A stretch of 39,410 nt of DNA from an uncultured Armatimonadota bacterium (GTDB lineage: Bacteria > Armatimonadota > Fimbriimonadia > Fimbriimonadales > Fimbriimonadaceae): positions 1-39,410 of the forward strand of contig CAIUHP010000065.1 of NCBI GenBank assembly GCA_903899015.1, given 5' to 3'. Shown in pieces: positions 23,546-31,287 of the stretch. Below the pieces are notes generated by a model, which was not told the origin of the DNA, did not search any database, and worked only from the letters and a program-made list of their open reading frames with translations. Positions within the stretch are counted from its first letter, which is position 1. Each line of letters begins with the position of its first letter. A program made the translations under genes and the position numbers.

Positions 23546-25480
23546 GTGAATCTACTCTGCATTGCCCTCGCATCCACTCAGCTTTCGTCTGTGTCGCTTT
23601 CGGACCTCAACCTTGCGCCTATCCATCAAGGCTGGGGACACGCGATGAAGAACCGATCGGTCACGGACACTGTGTTGTCAATCAATGGTCGGAAATTCGA
23701 TAAGGGAGTCGGTACCCATGCCATCAGCACCTTTCGTATTCGACTGTTTGGCAAAGCAACCCAGTTCCACGCTCTCGTCGGAATTGATGACAATGCAAAG
23801 GTCAACCGAGCCAGCGCCTATTTCCACATCATCGGCGACGGGAAAGAGATTTGGAAGAGTCCCCTCATGGGCTGGAAACGTGATGCGGTGGAGGTCAATG
23901 TTTCCCTAAAGGGAATCAAGACACTTAATCTTACGGTCGACGATGCCGGAGATGGAATCGACTACGATCATGGTGATTGGGCAGATGCGAGTATTCAGTT
24001 CTCGGGACGAGCTCCTGAGACGCTCGTTCCCCCTATTGAAAAAGAATATATTCTTACTCCTCCCCCATCACCCAAGCCCAAAATAAACGGGCCAAGTCGA
24101 GTGGGTGTCCGGCCGGGTCATCCATTTCTTTATACTTTGCCTATTACCGGGCTGCGTCCAATGAAGTTGGTGGTTCATGGTCTGCCGAGCGGCTTGAACT
24201 TGAACCCTTCTTCGGGGCTTATCACGGGTCGAGTTTCGAAAGCTGGAACTTATCCGATTGTCGTAACGGCAAAGAACCAAAAAGGAACGATTAAGAGAAC
24301 GATCCAAATCGTGTGTGGAGACGAAATTGCACTGACTCCGCAGATGGGGTGGAACAGTTGGTACATCTGGCTTGGACAGGTAAATGATTCGATCATGCGG
24401 CAAGCCGCCGACGCAATGGTTCGGAATGGCATGATTCAGCACGGTTGGCAGTACGTGAACATCGACGACTGTTGGGCTCGTGTTCCGGGAAGCAACGATC
24501 GACAGATTGGAGGGCCAACTCGCGACGCAGAGGGTCGGATCATTCCCAGCTCCAAGTTCCCCAATATGAAGGGACTTACCGATTACATTCACTCAAAAGG
24601 ATTAAAAGCGGGAATTTACACCTCGCCTGGGCCAACCACATGCGCTGGGTTTGAAGGTGCGCTCGGACATGAGGCGATTGACGCCAAGACTTTTGCTGAC
24701 TGGGGTTATGACCTTTTGAAATATGACTGGTGCAGCTACCAAGCAACCGAGAAAGGCGACGAAGGTTTGAAGAAGCCCTATCGATTGATGGGCTCCTTAT
24801 TGAGGCAACAAAATCGGGATATGGTGCTCAACTTATGCCAATACGGCATGGGGCAAGTTTGGAAGTGGGGCAAGTCAGTTGGTGGGCATAGCTGGCGGAC
24901 GGCCGGCGATCTGGGAGCGGGTTACACCATGTACCAAGACGGATTCGATCTTTATGGCCGCTCTCACTTGGAGAAATATGCGGGAGTGGGTGCGTTCAAC
25001 GATCCCGACTACATCTTGGTAGGGAATCTCGCAGGACCAGGGGGGAAGCCCAAGAAGAGTCCCTTCACTCCTAATGAGCAATATTCTCAAATGTCGTTTT
25101 GGTGCCTGGTTGCCGCTCCGCTGATTCTTGGAGGAGACATTGCCACGCTAGATCCGTTTACTTTGAACTTGTTGACCAATGACGAAGTCATTTCGGTGGA
25201 CCAAGACTCCCTTGTCAAGGCAGCGAGCCGCGTTGCTAAGGTTGGCGAGTCCGAAGTTTGGGCTCGACCTTTGGAAGATGGCAGTCAAGCAGTTGGCTTG
25301 TTCAACATGGGAGAAGAGGAAGCCACCGTCCAGGTCAATTGGAAAGATCTTGGCCTTAAGCACTCAGCGATGGTCCGAGATTTGTGGCGTCAAAGGAACC
25401 TCGGAAAGTTTCACGGTTCGTTTAGCGCCAAGGTTCCGCGTCACGGAGTCGTGATGGTGAAAGTGATCGGCGGGCGATAA
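23546..25480 (+). CDS. GH27 alpha-galactosidase with NPCBM and Ig-like domains, secreted
   Basis: A 644-aa secreted enzyme that removes terminal alpha-linked galactose. Domain order: a weak signal peptide (about residues 1-18); an NPCBM carbohydrate-binding domain (about 20-155, with GVGTHAISTFRIRL); a putative Ig domain (about 182-258, with GLPSGLNLNPSSGLITGRVSKAGTYPI split by normal loops); and the GH27 catalytic barrel from 262, opening IALTPQMGWNSW. The nucleophile is Asp394 in LLKYDWC, the likely acid/base is Asp455 in WRTAGDL, and NDPDYILVG near 485-493 is conserved. The C-terminal beta domain closes the protein. The start is GTG 23546. It lies upstream of the araFGH importer, whose binding-protein family also takes galactose. 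Confidence 0.92.
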   Translation: MNLLCIALASTQLSSVSLSDLNLAPIHQGWGHAMKNRSVTDTVLSINGRKFDKGVGTHAISTFRIRLFGKATQFHALVGIDDNAKVNRASAYFHIIGDGKEIWKSPLMGWKRDAVEVNVSLKGIKTLNLTVDDAGDGIDYDHGDWADASIQFSGRAPETLVPPIEKEYILTPPPSPKPKINGPSRVGVRPGHPFLYTLPITGLRPMKLVVHGLPSGLNLNPSSGLITGRVSKAGTYPIVVTAKNQKGTIKRTIQIVCGDEIALTPQMGWNSWYIWLGQVNDSIMRQAADAMVRNGMIQHGWQYVNIDDCWARVPGSNDRQIGGPTRDAEGRIIPSSKFPNMKGLTDYIHSKGLKAGIYTSPGPTTCAGFEGALGHEAIDAKTFADWGYDLLKYDWCSYQATEKGDEGLKKPYRLMGSLLRQQNRDMVLNLCQYGMGQVWKWGKSVGGHSWRTAGDLGAGYTMYQDGFDLYGRSHLEKYAGVGAFNDPDYILVGNLAGPGGKPKKSPFTPNEQYSQMSFWCLVAAPLILGGDIATLDPFTLNLLTNDEVISVDQDSLVKAASRVAKVGESEVWARPLEDGSQAVGLFNMGEEEATVQVNWKDLGLKHSAMVRDLWRQRNLGKFHGSFSAKVPRHGVVMVKVIGGR

Positions 25481-25498
25481 TGCTGCAACAGGTGGATC

Positions 25499-25527
25499 TT
25501 GACGTGCTGGTTGTGCTTGCCTTTAGA
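25499..25527 (+). promoter_or_regulatory. Putative sigma-70 promoter of the araFGH operon
   Basis: TTGACG at 25499-25504 and TTTAGA at 25522-25527, 17 nt apart, about 118 nt before araF. An imperfect dyad AACC...GGTT lies just downstream near 25541-25560 and could be an operator. A second TTGACT at 25590-25595 has a poorer -10. Confidence 0.5.
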
Positions 25528-25644
25528 CTCAATTTAGGCTGAACCGGGTACAAAACTGGTTACGCAGAGGAACGACCTATCCCGCAACGTTGACTTGTCA
25601 CCGTCGAATACCGATTTAGGTTAAGCTTTGAGGCAGAGTAGCTG

Positions 25645-26694
25645 ATGATGAAAATGAAGAAGAGTTTTGCTTACTGCGCGCTAGCTGGATTAGCGCTGAT
25701 CGTATCTGGTTGTGGATCCGGTGATAAAGCCGCCGAGACGACTCCCGCTGGTGGTGCAACGGCCCCTGCCAAGGGTGCGGTCAAGATCGGATTCATCGTG
25801 AAGTCGATGGGCGATAGCTGGTTCCAGACCGAAACCAATTTCGCAAAAGAGGAAGCTAAGACTCTCGGAGTTGACCTCACGGTGCAGGAAGCTCTCAACG
25901 GAAACGCTGTTCTTGAAACCATTGATACCATGGCAACAAACGGTGTTCAGGGAATCATTATCTGCTCGCCCGAAACCCAGCTCGGTACCGCAATTAAGGC
26001 CGCTACTGACCGCCATAAGATGAAACTAATGAGCGTCGACGATCGGCTTGTAGGCTCGGATAAAAAACCTCTGACCGAAATTCCCCACCTTGGAATTTCT
26101 GCGTTCAACATTGGAAAGCAAGTTGGTGGTGCCATCGCCGATGAAATGAAGAAGCGAGGATGGAAGCCAGAAGAAGTGGGAGCTCTCGCAATTACGGCTC
26201 CTAACCTCGAAACCGCTCAGCAACGAGTTAAAGGTGCTGAGGAAGTACTCACCGCCGGCGGATTTAAAGCTGCGAACATTTTTGAAGCGCCTTGGACGGG
26301 TTCGGTTGATATTGCTAGCGCAAGTGACGCTGCCAATGCAGTCTTGACTGCCCACAGCGCCATGAAGAAGTGGGTTGTTTTCAGTTCGAACGACGACGGC
26401 GTTCTTGGTGGCATTCGAAGCATTTCGAACCGTGGCATTCCTCCGACGGATATTATCGGAGTTGGTATCAACGGCATGCTGGCCGCTGGCGAATGGGAAA
26501 AGGGACAACCAACTGGTATGTACGCTTCGATCCTCCTGCAGCCTAAAGTTCACGGAGCTAGCACCGTCGAAGCGATGTTCAAATGGATCAAGGACGGCAC
26601 TCAACCTCAGGCTGAGACTTATACCTCGGGCACAGTGATCGATAAGTCCAACTACAAGGATGCAATGCAAAAGGCGGGCGTTCCGCTTAAGTAA
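25645..26694 (+). CDS. araF: L-arabinose/galactose-type periplasmic binding lipoprotein (AraF-like)
   Basis: A 349-aa type I binding protein that matches E. coli AraF along its length by eye. Examples are VKIGFIVKSMGDSWFQTE, ATNGVQGIIICSPETQLGTAI, MKLMSVDDRLV, MKKRGWKPEEVGALAITAP and DIIGVGINGM. Unlike AraF it is a lipoprotein: lipobox VSGC, Cys23, then an Ala/Gly/Thr linker. By manual alignment with AraF the ligand residues Lys10, Trp16, Phe17, Asp89, Asp90, Arg151, Asn205 and Asn232 (E. coli mature numbering, from memory) are kept, while Glu14 is Asp, Met108 is Ile, Met204 is Ser and Asp235 is Leu. These changes may shift specificity. GAGG lies 11 nt before ATG 25645. First gene of the araFGH operon. 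Confidence 0.92.
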   Translation: MMKMKKSFAYCALAGLALIVSGCGSGDKAAETTPAGGATAPAKGAVKIGFIVKSMGDSWFQTETNFAKEEAKTLGVDLTVQEALNGNAVLETIDTMATNGVQGIIICSPETQLGTAIKAATDRHKMKLMSVDDRLVGSDKKPLTEIPHLGISAFNIGKQVGGAIADEMKKRGWKPEEVGALAITAPNLETAQQRVKGAEEVLTAGGFKAANIFEAPWTGSVDIASASDAANAVLTAHSAMKKWVVFSSNDDGVLGGIRSISNRGIPPTDIIGVGINGMLAAGEWEKGQPTGMYASILLQPKVHGASTVEAMFKWIKDGTQPQAETYTSGTVIDKSNYKDAMQKAGVPLK

Positions 26695-26695
26695 G

Positions 26696-28177
26696 TTGCT
26701 TACCTTTCACAAAATCTCAAAGGGATTCAGTGGAGTCCAAGCCCTCCAAGACGTTTCATTTAGCGTTTCGGGGGGCTCGGTTCATGGCCTGTGTGGCGAG
26801 AATGGTGCGGGCAAAAGCACGCTACTAAAGACGCTAAGCGGGGTCCACCAACCAGATACTGGCTATCTGGAAATTGACGGTAAGAAGTGTCAATTTCGAT
26901 CCGCCCTCGATGCCCTTAATGGGGGTGTTGCCGTCATTTACCAGGAGCTTAACCTCGTCTCGGAAATGTCGATTGCCGAAAACGTTTGGCTGGGGCACTT
27001 CTCAACGAAAGGGCCTTTTGTAGACTTCAAGGAGCTCGAACGCAAAACCCGTGAATCGCTCAAACAAGTTGGACTGGATGTCGATCCATCGACAAAACTG
27101 GGCTCCCTGAGTATCGGTCAAAAGCAGATGGTCGAGATTGCGAAGGCTCTGACTCGCAACGCTCAAGTAATCGCTTTTGATGAACCTACCAGTAGCTTGA
27201 GCGCACGAGAAGTCGAAACTCTATTCGGTTTGATTCATGAGTTAAGAGGTCGAGGACTCGCCATCCTCTATGTATCTCACCGCATGGACGAAATTACATC
27301 CCTCTGCGATGCGTGTACGGTTCTGCGGGACGGAAAGCACATCGAAACTTTCGAGTCCATGAAGGGAGTCGATGCGGGAATGATCGTGAACCGAATGGTC
27401 GGTCGTGAACTTGCGGCTGCCATGACTGATTCGGGCCGGGACGTTGGACAAGACCTTTTAGAACTACGCAACGTAACCGGTCCAGGCTTGGTAGATCCGG
27501 TGAGCCTAACGGTCAAAGAGGGCGAAATAGTCGGAATTTTTGGCCTGATTGGAGCAGGAAGAACTGAGCTGCTGAAGGCGATTTACCTTGGAACGGCAGG
27601 TCAAGTATTGATCGGAAAGGAAACAGTCCCCCGCAAGGGTGCCGTTTCGTCTATCAAAAGTGGTCTCGTACTTTGCCCGGAAGATCGAAAACATGAAGCG
27701 ATTGTTCCGATGCTTGGTGTCGGTGAGAACCTAAACATCAGCATTCGAAGAACCTTGGCCAAGCTCGGTTTTTGGATCGCCTATGGGGCTGAAAAGGAGA
27801 ACGCAGTCAGCTTTGTCGAGAAACTAAGAATCAAAACCGCGTCGCTGCAGACGCCTATTTCGAACCTGAGTGGTGGTAACCAGCAGAAGGTTATTCTGGC
27901 TCGTTGGCTGAGCGAGCGCATCAAAGTGGTGCTTTTAGATGAGCCCACTCGAGGCATTGATGTGGGATCAAAAGCGGAGATCTATGCGATCGTTCGTGAT
28001 CTCGCAAAGAAGGGAATTGGAGTGTTGTTTGTGAGCAGTGAACTGCCGGAGATCTTGGCATTGAGTGATCGAGTATTTGTAATGTGCGAAGGACGTGTTG
28101 TTGGCTCGATGCCCACGAAGGAAGCCACGGAGTCGAAACTCCTGTCTCTGGCACTTCCTAAAGGCGGTGCCGCGTGA
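26696..28177 (+). CDS. araG: Arabinose-type ABC transporter dual ATPase (AraG-like)
   Basis: A 493-aa fused double ATPase matching E. coli AraG closely: NAQVIAFDEPTSSLSARE, LAILYVSHRMDEI, the LCPEDRKHEAIVP segment and LSGGNQQKVILARWLSE. Walker A of domain 1 is GENGAGKST, and domain 2 has the usual degenerate GLIGAGRTE. The TTG start at 26696 lies 1 nt after the araF stop. The frame is open further upstream, with an ATG at 26660 inside araF, but a start at TTG gives the family's normal N-terminus (LTFHKISKGFSGVQAL). Its stop overlaps araH by 4 nt. It powers the importer at the inner face of the membrane. Confidence 0.93.
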   Translation: MLTFHKISKGFSGVQALQDVSFSVSGGSVHGLCGENGAGKSTLLKTLSGVHQPDTGYLEIDGKKCQFRSALDALNGGVAVIYQELNLVSEMSIAENVWLGHFSTKGPFVDFKELERKTRESLKQVGLDVDPSTKLGSLSIGQKQMVEIAKALTRNAQVIAFDEPTSSLSAREVETLFGLIHELRGRGLAILYVSHRMDEITSLCDACTVLRDGKHIETFESMKGVDAGMIVNRMVGRELAAAMTDSGRDVGQDLLELRNVTGPGLVDPVSLTVKEGEIVGIFGLIGAGRTELLKAIYLGTAGQVLIGKETVPRKGAVSSIKSGLVLCPEDRKHEAIVPMLGVGENLNISIRRTLAKLGFWIAYGAEKENAVSFVEKLRIKTASLQTPISNLSGGNQQKVILARWLSERIKVVLLDEPTRGIDVGSKAEIYAIVRDLAKKGIGVLFVSSELPEILALSDRVFVMCEGRVVGSMPTKEATESKLLSLALPKGGAA

Positions 28178-29115
28178 ACGTTAAGCAATTTCTTGCGCAG
28201 TCCGGCATGTTGCTAGTCTTTGTGGTTGTGGTGATCGCTGCGTACATCATCGCCCCTCAGTTCATGAGCAAGGACAACATGATTAGCTTGGGGCTACAGG
28301 TCTCCTCTATCGGTGTCGTCTCGTGCACGATGCTTTTCTGCTTGGCAGCGGGTGACTTCGATCTCTCGGTTGGTTCGACCTTTGCGTTGGGTGGCATGGT
28401 GGGAGTCACCATCGGAAACTCAACCGGCAGTCTACTTTTCGGCGCGCTCGGTGCCATCGCTACCGGAGCGGTTGTGGGACTTATCAACGGCGTCGTGGTC
28501 GCAAAGTTCAAGATCAACGCGTTGATCACAACTTTGGCAACGATGCAAATCGTCCGAGGTTTGACCAATATTTTGGGTCACGGAACACCACAAACGGCCG
28601 CGAAACCGGGCTTTGACTTTTTAGGAAATCAAGCCTACCTTTCAATTCCCCTGCCGATTTGGATCATGATCTTGTCCTTTATCGTCTTTGGTGTGTTGCT
28701 CAATCGGACGGTGTTCGGTAGAAATACACTCGCGATCGGCGGCAACAAGGAAGCGGCTTTGTTAGCGGGCATTCAAGTCGATCGCACCAAAATCGCGATA
28801 TTTGCTCTTTCTGGTATGGCGGCCGCTTTCTCTGGCATTGTGGCGGCGTCTCGACTGGTTGTGGCTAGCAATAACGCGGGTGAGAAGCTCGAGCTTCAGG
28901 CTATTTCTGCTTGCGTTCTTGGTGGAGTATCTCTCAGTGGAGGCATTGGCACCATGAGCGGTACCGTTGTAGGTGTCCTCATCATGGGGATCGTCGAAAA
29001 CGTGATGCGCCTCAAGAGTATTGATGCCTTCTACCAGTTGGTCGTAACCGGAACGATTCTGCTTCTAGCGGTGCTCTTTGACAAGGTCAAACTCAAGCTA
29101 CTGAAGTCGTCTTAA
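28174..29115 (+). CDS. araH: Arabinose-type ABC transporter permease (AraH-like)
   Basis: A 313-aa inner-membrane permease (E. coli AraH is about 328) with eight or more hydrophobic segments. It keeps AraH signatures: MLFCLAAGDFDLSVGS, KINALITTLATMQIVRGL, VFGRNTLAIGGNKEAALLAGI, and the SACVLGGVSLSGGIG segment. The GTG start overlaps the araG stop by 4 nt, so translation is coupled. This is the third and last gene of the araFGH set; no araBAD or arabinose regulator accompanies it here. Confidence 0.93.
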   Translation: MNVKQFLAQSGMLLVFVVVVIAAYIIAPQFMSKDNMISLGLQVSSIGVVSCTMLFCLAAGDFDLSVGSTFALGGMVGVTIGNSTGSLLFGALGAIATGAVVGLINGVVVAKFKINALITTLATMQIVRGLTNILGHGTPQTAAKPGFDFLGNQAYLSIPLPIWIMILSFIVFGVLLNRTVFGRNTLAIGGNKEAALLAGIQVDRTKIAIFALSGMAAAFSGIVAASRLVVASNNAGEKLELQAISACVLGGVSLSGGIGTMSGTVVGVLIMGIVENVMRLKSIDAFYQLVVTGTILLLAVLFDKVKLKLLKSS

Positions 29116-29157
29116 ACTACCTTTCGAGGGTTAAAGGCTAGGTACAGTTTGGTCGAA

Positions 29158-29946
29158 GTGAGATCTTACACAGCGCACCGAATTGACAAACCCTTGGCCC
29201 GTGACGGATCACTCTCCGATCCAATTTGGCAGTCAGCCCTTAAGTCGGAGCGTTTTGTCGATATGGCCACTGGCAAGCCTGCCTTGCTTGAAACCCGAAC
29301 CGCGATCGTTTGGGACGATGTCAACATGTACATCGGTTTCTGGGTGGAAGAGCCTTACCCCAATGCCAAGCTCACTGACCGAGACTCCTTGATCTTTAAG
29401 GAGAATGACATTGAGGTCTTCATCGACGGGGGCGATTGTTATTACGAGTTTGAACTGAACGCGCTCAACACCGTCTACGAAGTGTTCTTCATATGGCGAG
29501 ACGCGTATAAGCGTGGCAGTAGATTCGATAAACCCGAATTCGACTTAATCGATCGAGCGGCTTACACCTTTGGTGGCAACTTCGATCGGACTGAAGACCA
29601 CTTTTGGAAGGGAACCCACCCGCATGGCATCCGTTGGGCTTTTCTGGATTGGGACATGCCCGGACTAGAAACTGCCGTTCATGTTCGCGGAAGGTTGAAT
29701 GATTCAACTGAACCGAGTGAAGGATGGAGTGCAATGCTTGTCTTCCCATGGCAAAGCTTGAAAGACCTTGCGAATGGTCGATCTTTACCTCCAACTGACG
29801 GGGATGTTTGGAACCTGTTTCTGGGTCGCTTTCAAAAAGTTGATATCGGTACGGAGCAAGTTCAGGCTGCTTGGTGTCTTTCCCCTCACGGCGTTTACGA
29901 CACCCACATGCCGGACAAATTCACGCCCGTTACTTTCAAGAGATGA
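29158..29946 (+). CDS. CBM9-like carbohydrate-binding protein, cytoplasmic
   Basis: About 262 residues matching the 'carbohydrate-binding family 9-like' pattern: an N-terminal DGSLSDPIWQ...SERFVDM, the TRTAIVWDDVNMYIGFWVEE strand pair, ENDIEVFIDGGDCYYEFELNAL, and a C-terminal GWSAMLVFPWQSL and WNLFLGRF. Such domains bind sugar chain ends or form subunits of larger enzymes. There is no signal peptide and no attached catalytic domain. The start is GTG 29158 (TACAGT 9 nt upstream); TTG 29149 is an alternative. It follows araH by 42 nt and may be co-transcribed with the importer. Function is inferred only from the fold. Confidence 0.8.
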   Translation: MRSYTAHRIDKPLARDGSLSDPIWQSALKSERFVDMATGKPALLETRTAIVWDDVNMYIGFWVEEPYPNAKLTDRDSLIFKENDIEVFIDGGDCYYEFELNALNTVYEVFFIWRDAYKRGSRFDKPEFDLIDRAAYTFGGNFDRTEDHFWKGTHPHGIRWAFLDWDMPGLETAVHVRGRLNDSTEPSEGWSAMLVFPWQSLKDLANGRSLPPTDGDVWNLFLGRFQKVDIGTEQVQAAWCLSPHGVYDTHMPDKFTPVTFKR

Positions 29947-30095
29947 CGTTTGGTAGGAAGTCTACGGTCGAGTAGGAGACCAAGCATGCCAACCGCATTG
30001 TCGAAGATTCAGCATCTCCTATCGCCCCTCAGGTAAGTTCGGTTTGGAACAAGTGCGAGTTCTTCGCATCGAAAATCCGAAGGAGAGAATGAGCA

Positions 30096-31238
30096 ATGGG
30101 GCAAATGTTTTCTTGGCGTAAAGGGGCCGTTGCGGTATCCGCTAGCTTGGTGGCTGTGACCGCTTGGGCGGGAACTCAAGCTTCACAAGCACCGAACGGA
30201 GTTCCTACAGCTTTGATGAAGAAGCTGACTCGAGGCGTAAATATTACGAGGTGGTTTGGATACGTTAAGCCAGACGACACTGCGCTTTTTGAGAACTACC
30301 TTGTTGAGGATGACCTTCAGAACTTCAAGCGACTGCATGTCACTTACGTGCGCTTATGCGTGAATCCGGACCTGATCTATCGTAATGGCACTCCGGATCC
30401 AACGAACCTATCCTTTATCGACAAAGGAATTGAAAAGCTCGAAAAAGCTGGCATCGCGGTGATTTGGGATCTTCATGATAACGGCCAGATGAAGCTTGAC
30501 ACACCTGATCACGATCAATCGGGCTTTATACGATTCTGGGAAGCTTTGGCGAGACACTACAAAGGCAAGCAAGAATCTTCAACGGTTTTTGAATTACTCA
30601 ATGAACCTCAGTTTCTGAAGAATCCTGATGCTTGGTACAAGTTACAGACGAAAGCTGTTGCAGCGATTCGCGCCATAGACTCGGCGCGAACGATCCTCGT
30701 GGCATCCACTTTTTGGAATAGCATCGACACGATGTCTCAAATGACGCCGCTGGAAGAGAAGAACCTGATTTACAGCTTCCATTGTTACGACCCATTTCGC
30801 TTTACGCACCAAGGAGCGTCCTGGACCGGCGACGAACAGAAGGCAATGCGAGACATTCCGTTTCCGTCGAGCCCGGAAGCTGTCTCAGCGATGATTGATA
30901 AGATTCCCGAGCAATTTCGGGCCGGGGTTCTGGACTACGGAAAGCAGCGATACGACAGTAAATACTTATTGAACCGCTTAGAACTCGCAAAAACCTGGGG
31001 AGTGCGAAATCATGTCCCGGTTCTGCTTGGTGAATTTGGAGCGTTCCCGCCGGTGTCTCCAAAAGATTCGCGTGGCCGTTGGTTTGAGGGCATGCGACAA
31101 GCAATCGATCAACTCGGATTGCCGAACGCTATCTGGGGCTATGACGATGCACTTGGACTTGGGCGAGAAAAAACCTCCGATGGCAAAGTTCATCTTGACG
31201 AAGTAACTTTGAAGCACTTCTACCAAGTGGGGAACTAA
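30096..31238 (+). CDS. GH5 endoglucanase-like glycoside hydrolase, secreted
   Basis: A 380-aa cellulase-type enzyme with a signal peptide (about residues 1-26, ending AWAG). The GH5 barrel shows RGVNITRWF near 46-54, VTYVRLCVNPD, VIWDLHDNG, the acid/base Glu170 in FELLNEPQ, IYSFHCYDPFRFTHQG near 225-240, and the nucleophile Glu313 in VLLGEFGAF. GGAG lies about 12 nt before ATG 30096. The upstream 149-nt gap has a small dyad TGCGAGTTCTTCGCA at 30054-30068 that could be an operator. It ends at a strong terminator and is a single-gene unit. Likely substrate is a beta-1,4-glucan or mannan; motifs do not decide. Confidence 0.9.
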   Translation: MGQMFSWRKGAVAVSASLVAVTAWAGTQASQAPNGVPTALMKKLTRGVNITRWFGYVKPDDTALFENYLVEDDLQNFKRLHVTYVRLCVNPDLIYRNGTPDPTNLSFIDKGIEKLEKAGIAVIWDLHDNGQMKLDTPDHDQSGFIRFWEALARHYKGKQESSTVFELLNEPQFLKNPDAWYKLQTKAVAAIRAIDSARTILVASTFWNSIDTMSQMTPLEEKNLIYSFHCYDPFRFTHQGASWTGDEQKAMRDIPFPSSPEAVSAMIDKIPEQFRAGVLDYGKQRYDSKYLLNRLELAKTWGVRNHVPVLLGEFGAFPPVSPKDSRGRWFEGMRQAIDQLGLPNAIWGYDDALGLGREKTSDGKVHLDEVTLKHFYQVGN

Positions 31239-31246
31239 ACGTAAAC

Positions 31247-31277
31247 GATCTGATCGGTTGAGCCAACCGATCAGATC
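31247..31277. terminator. Bidirectional hairpin between convergent genes
   Basis: A perfect 13-bp stem (31247-31259 with 31265-31277) and a 5-nt loop, in the 49-nt gap between the GH5 gene and maeB. T-richness is weak on both sides. Confidence 0.8.
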
Positions 31278-31287
31278 CAAGTTTCGC

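Noticed and set aside
26026-26670. A 214-codon minus-strand frame opposite araF
   Set aside because: Antisense to a clear AraF homologue; the composition is that of a shadow frame with no motif.
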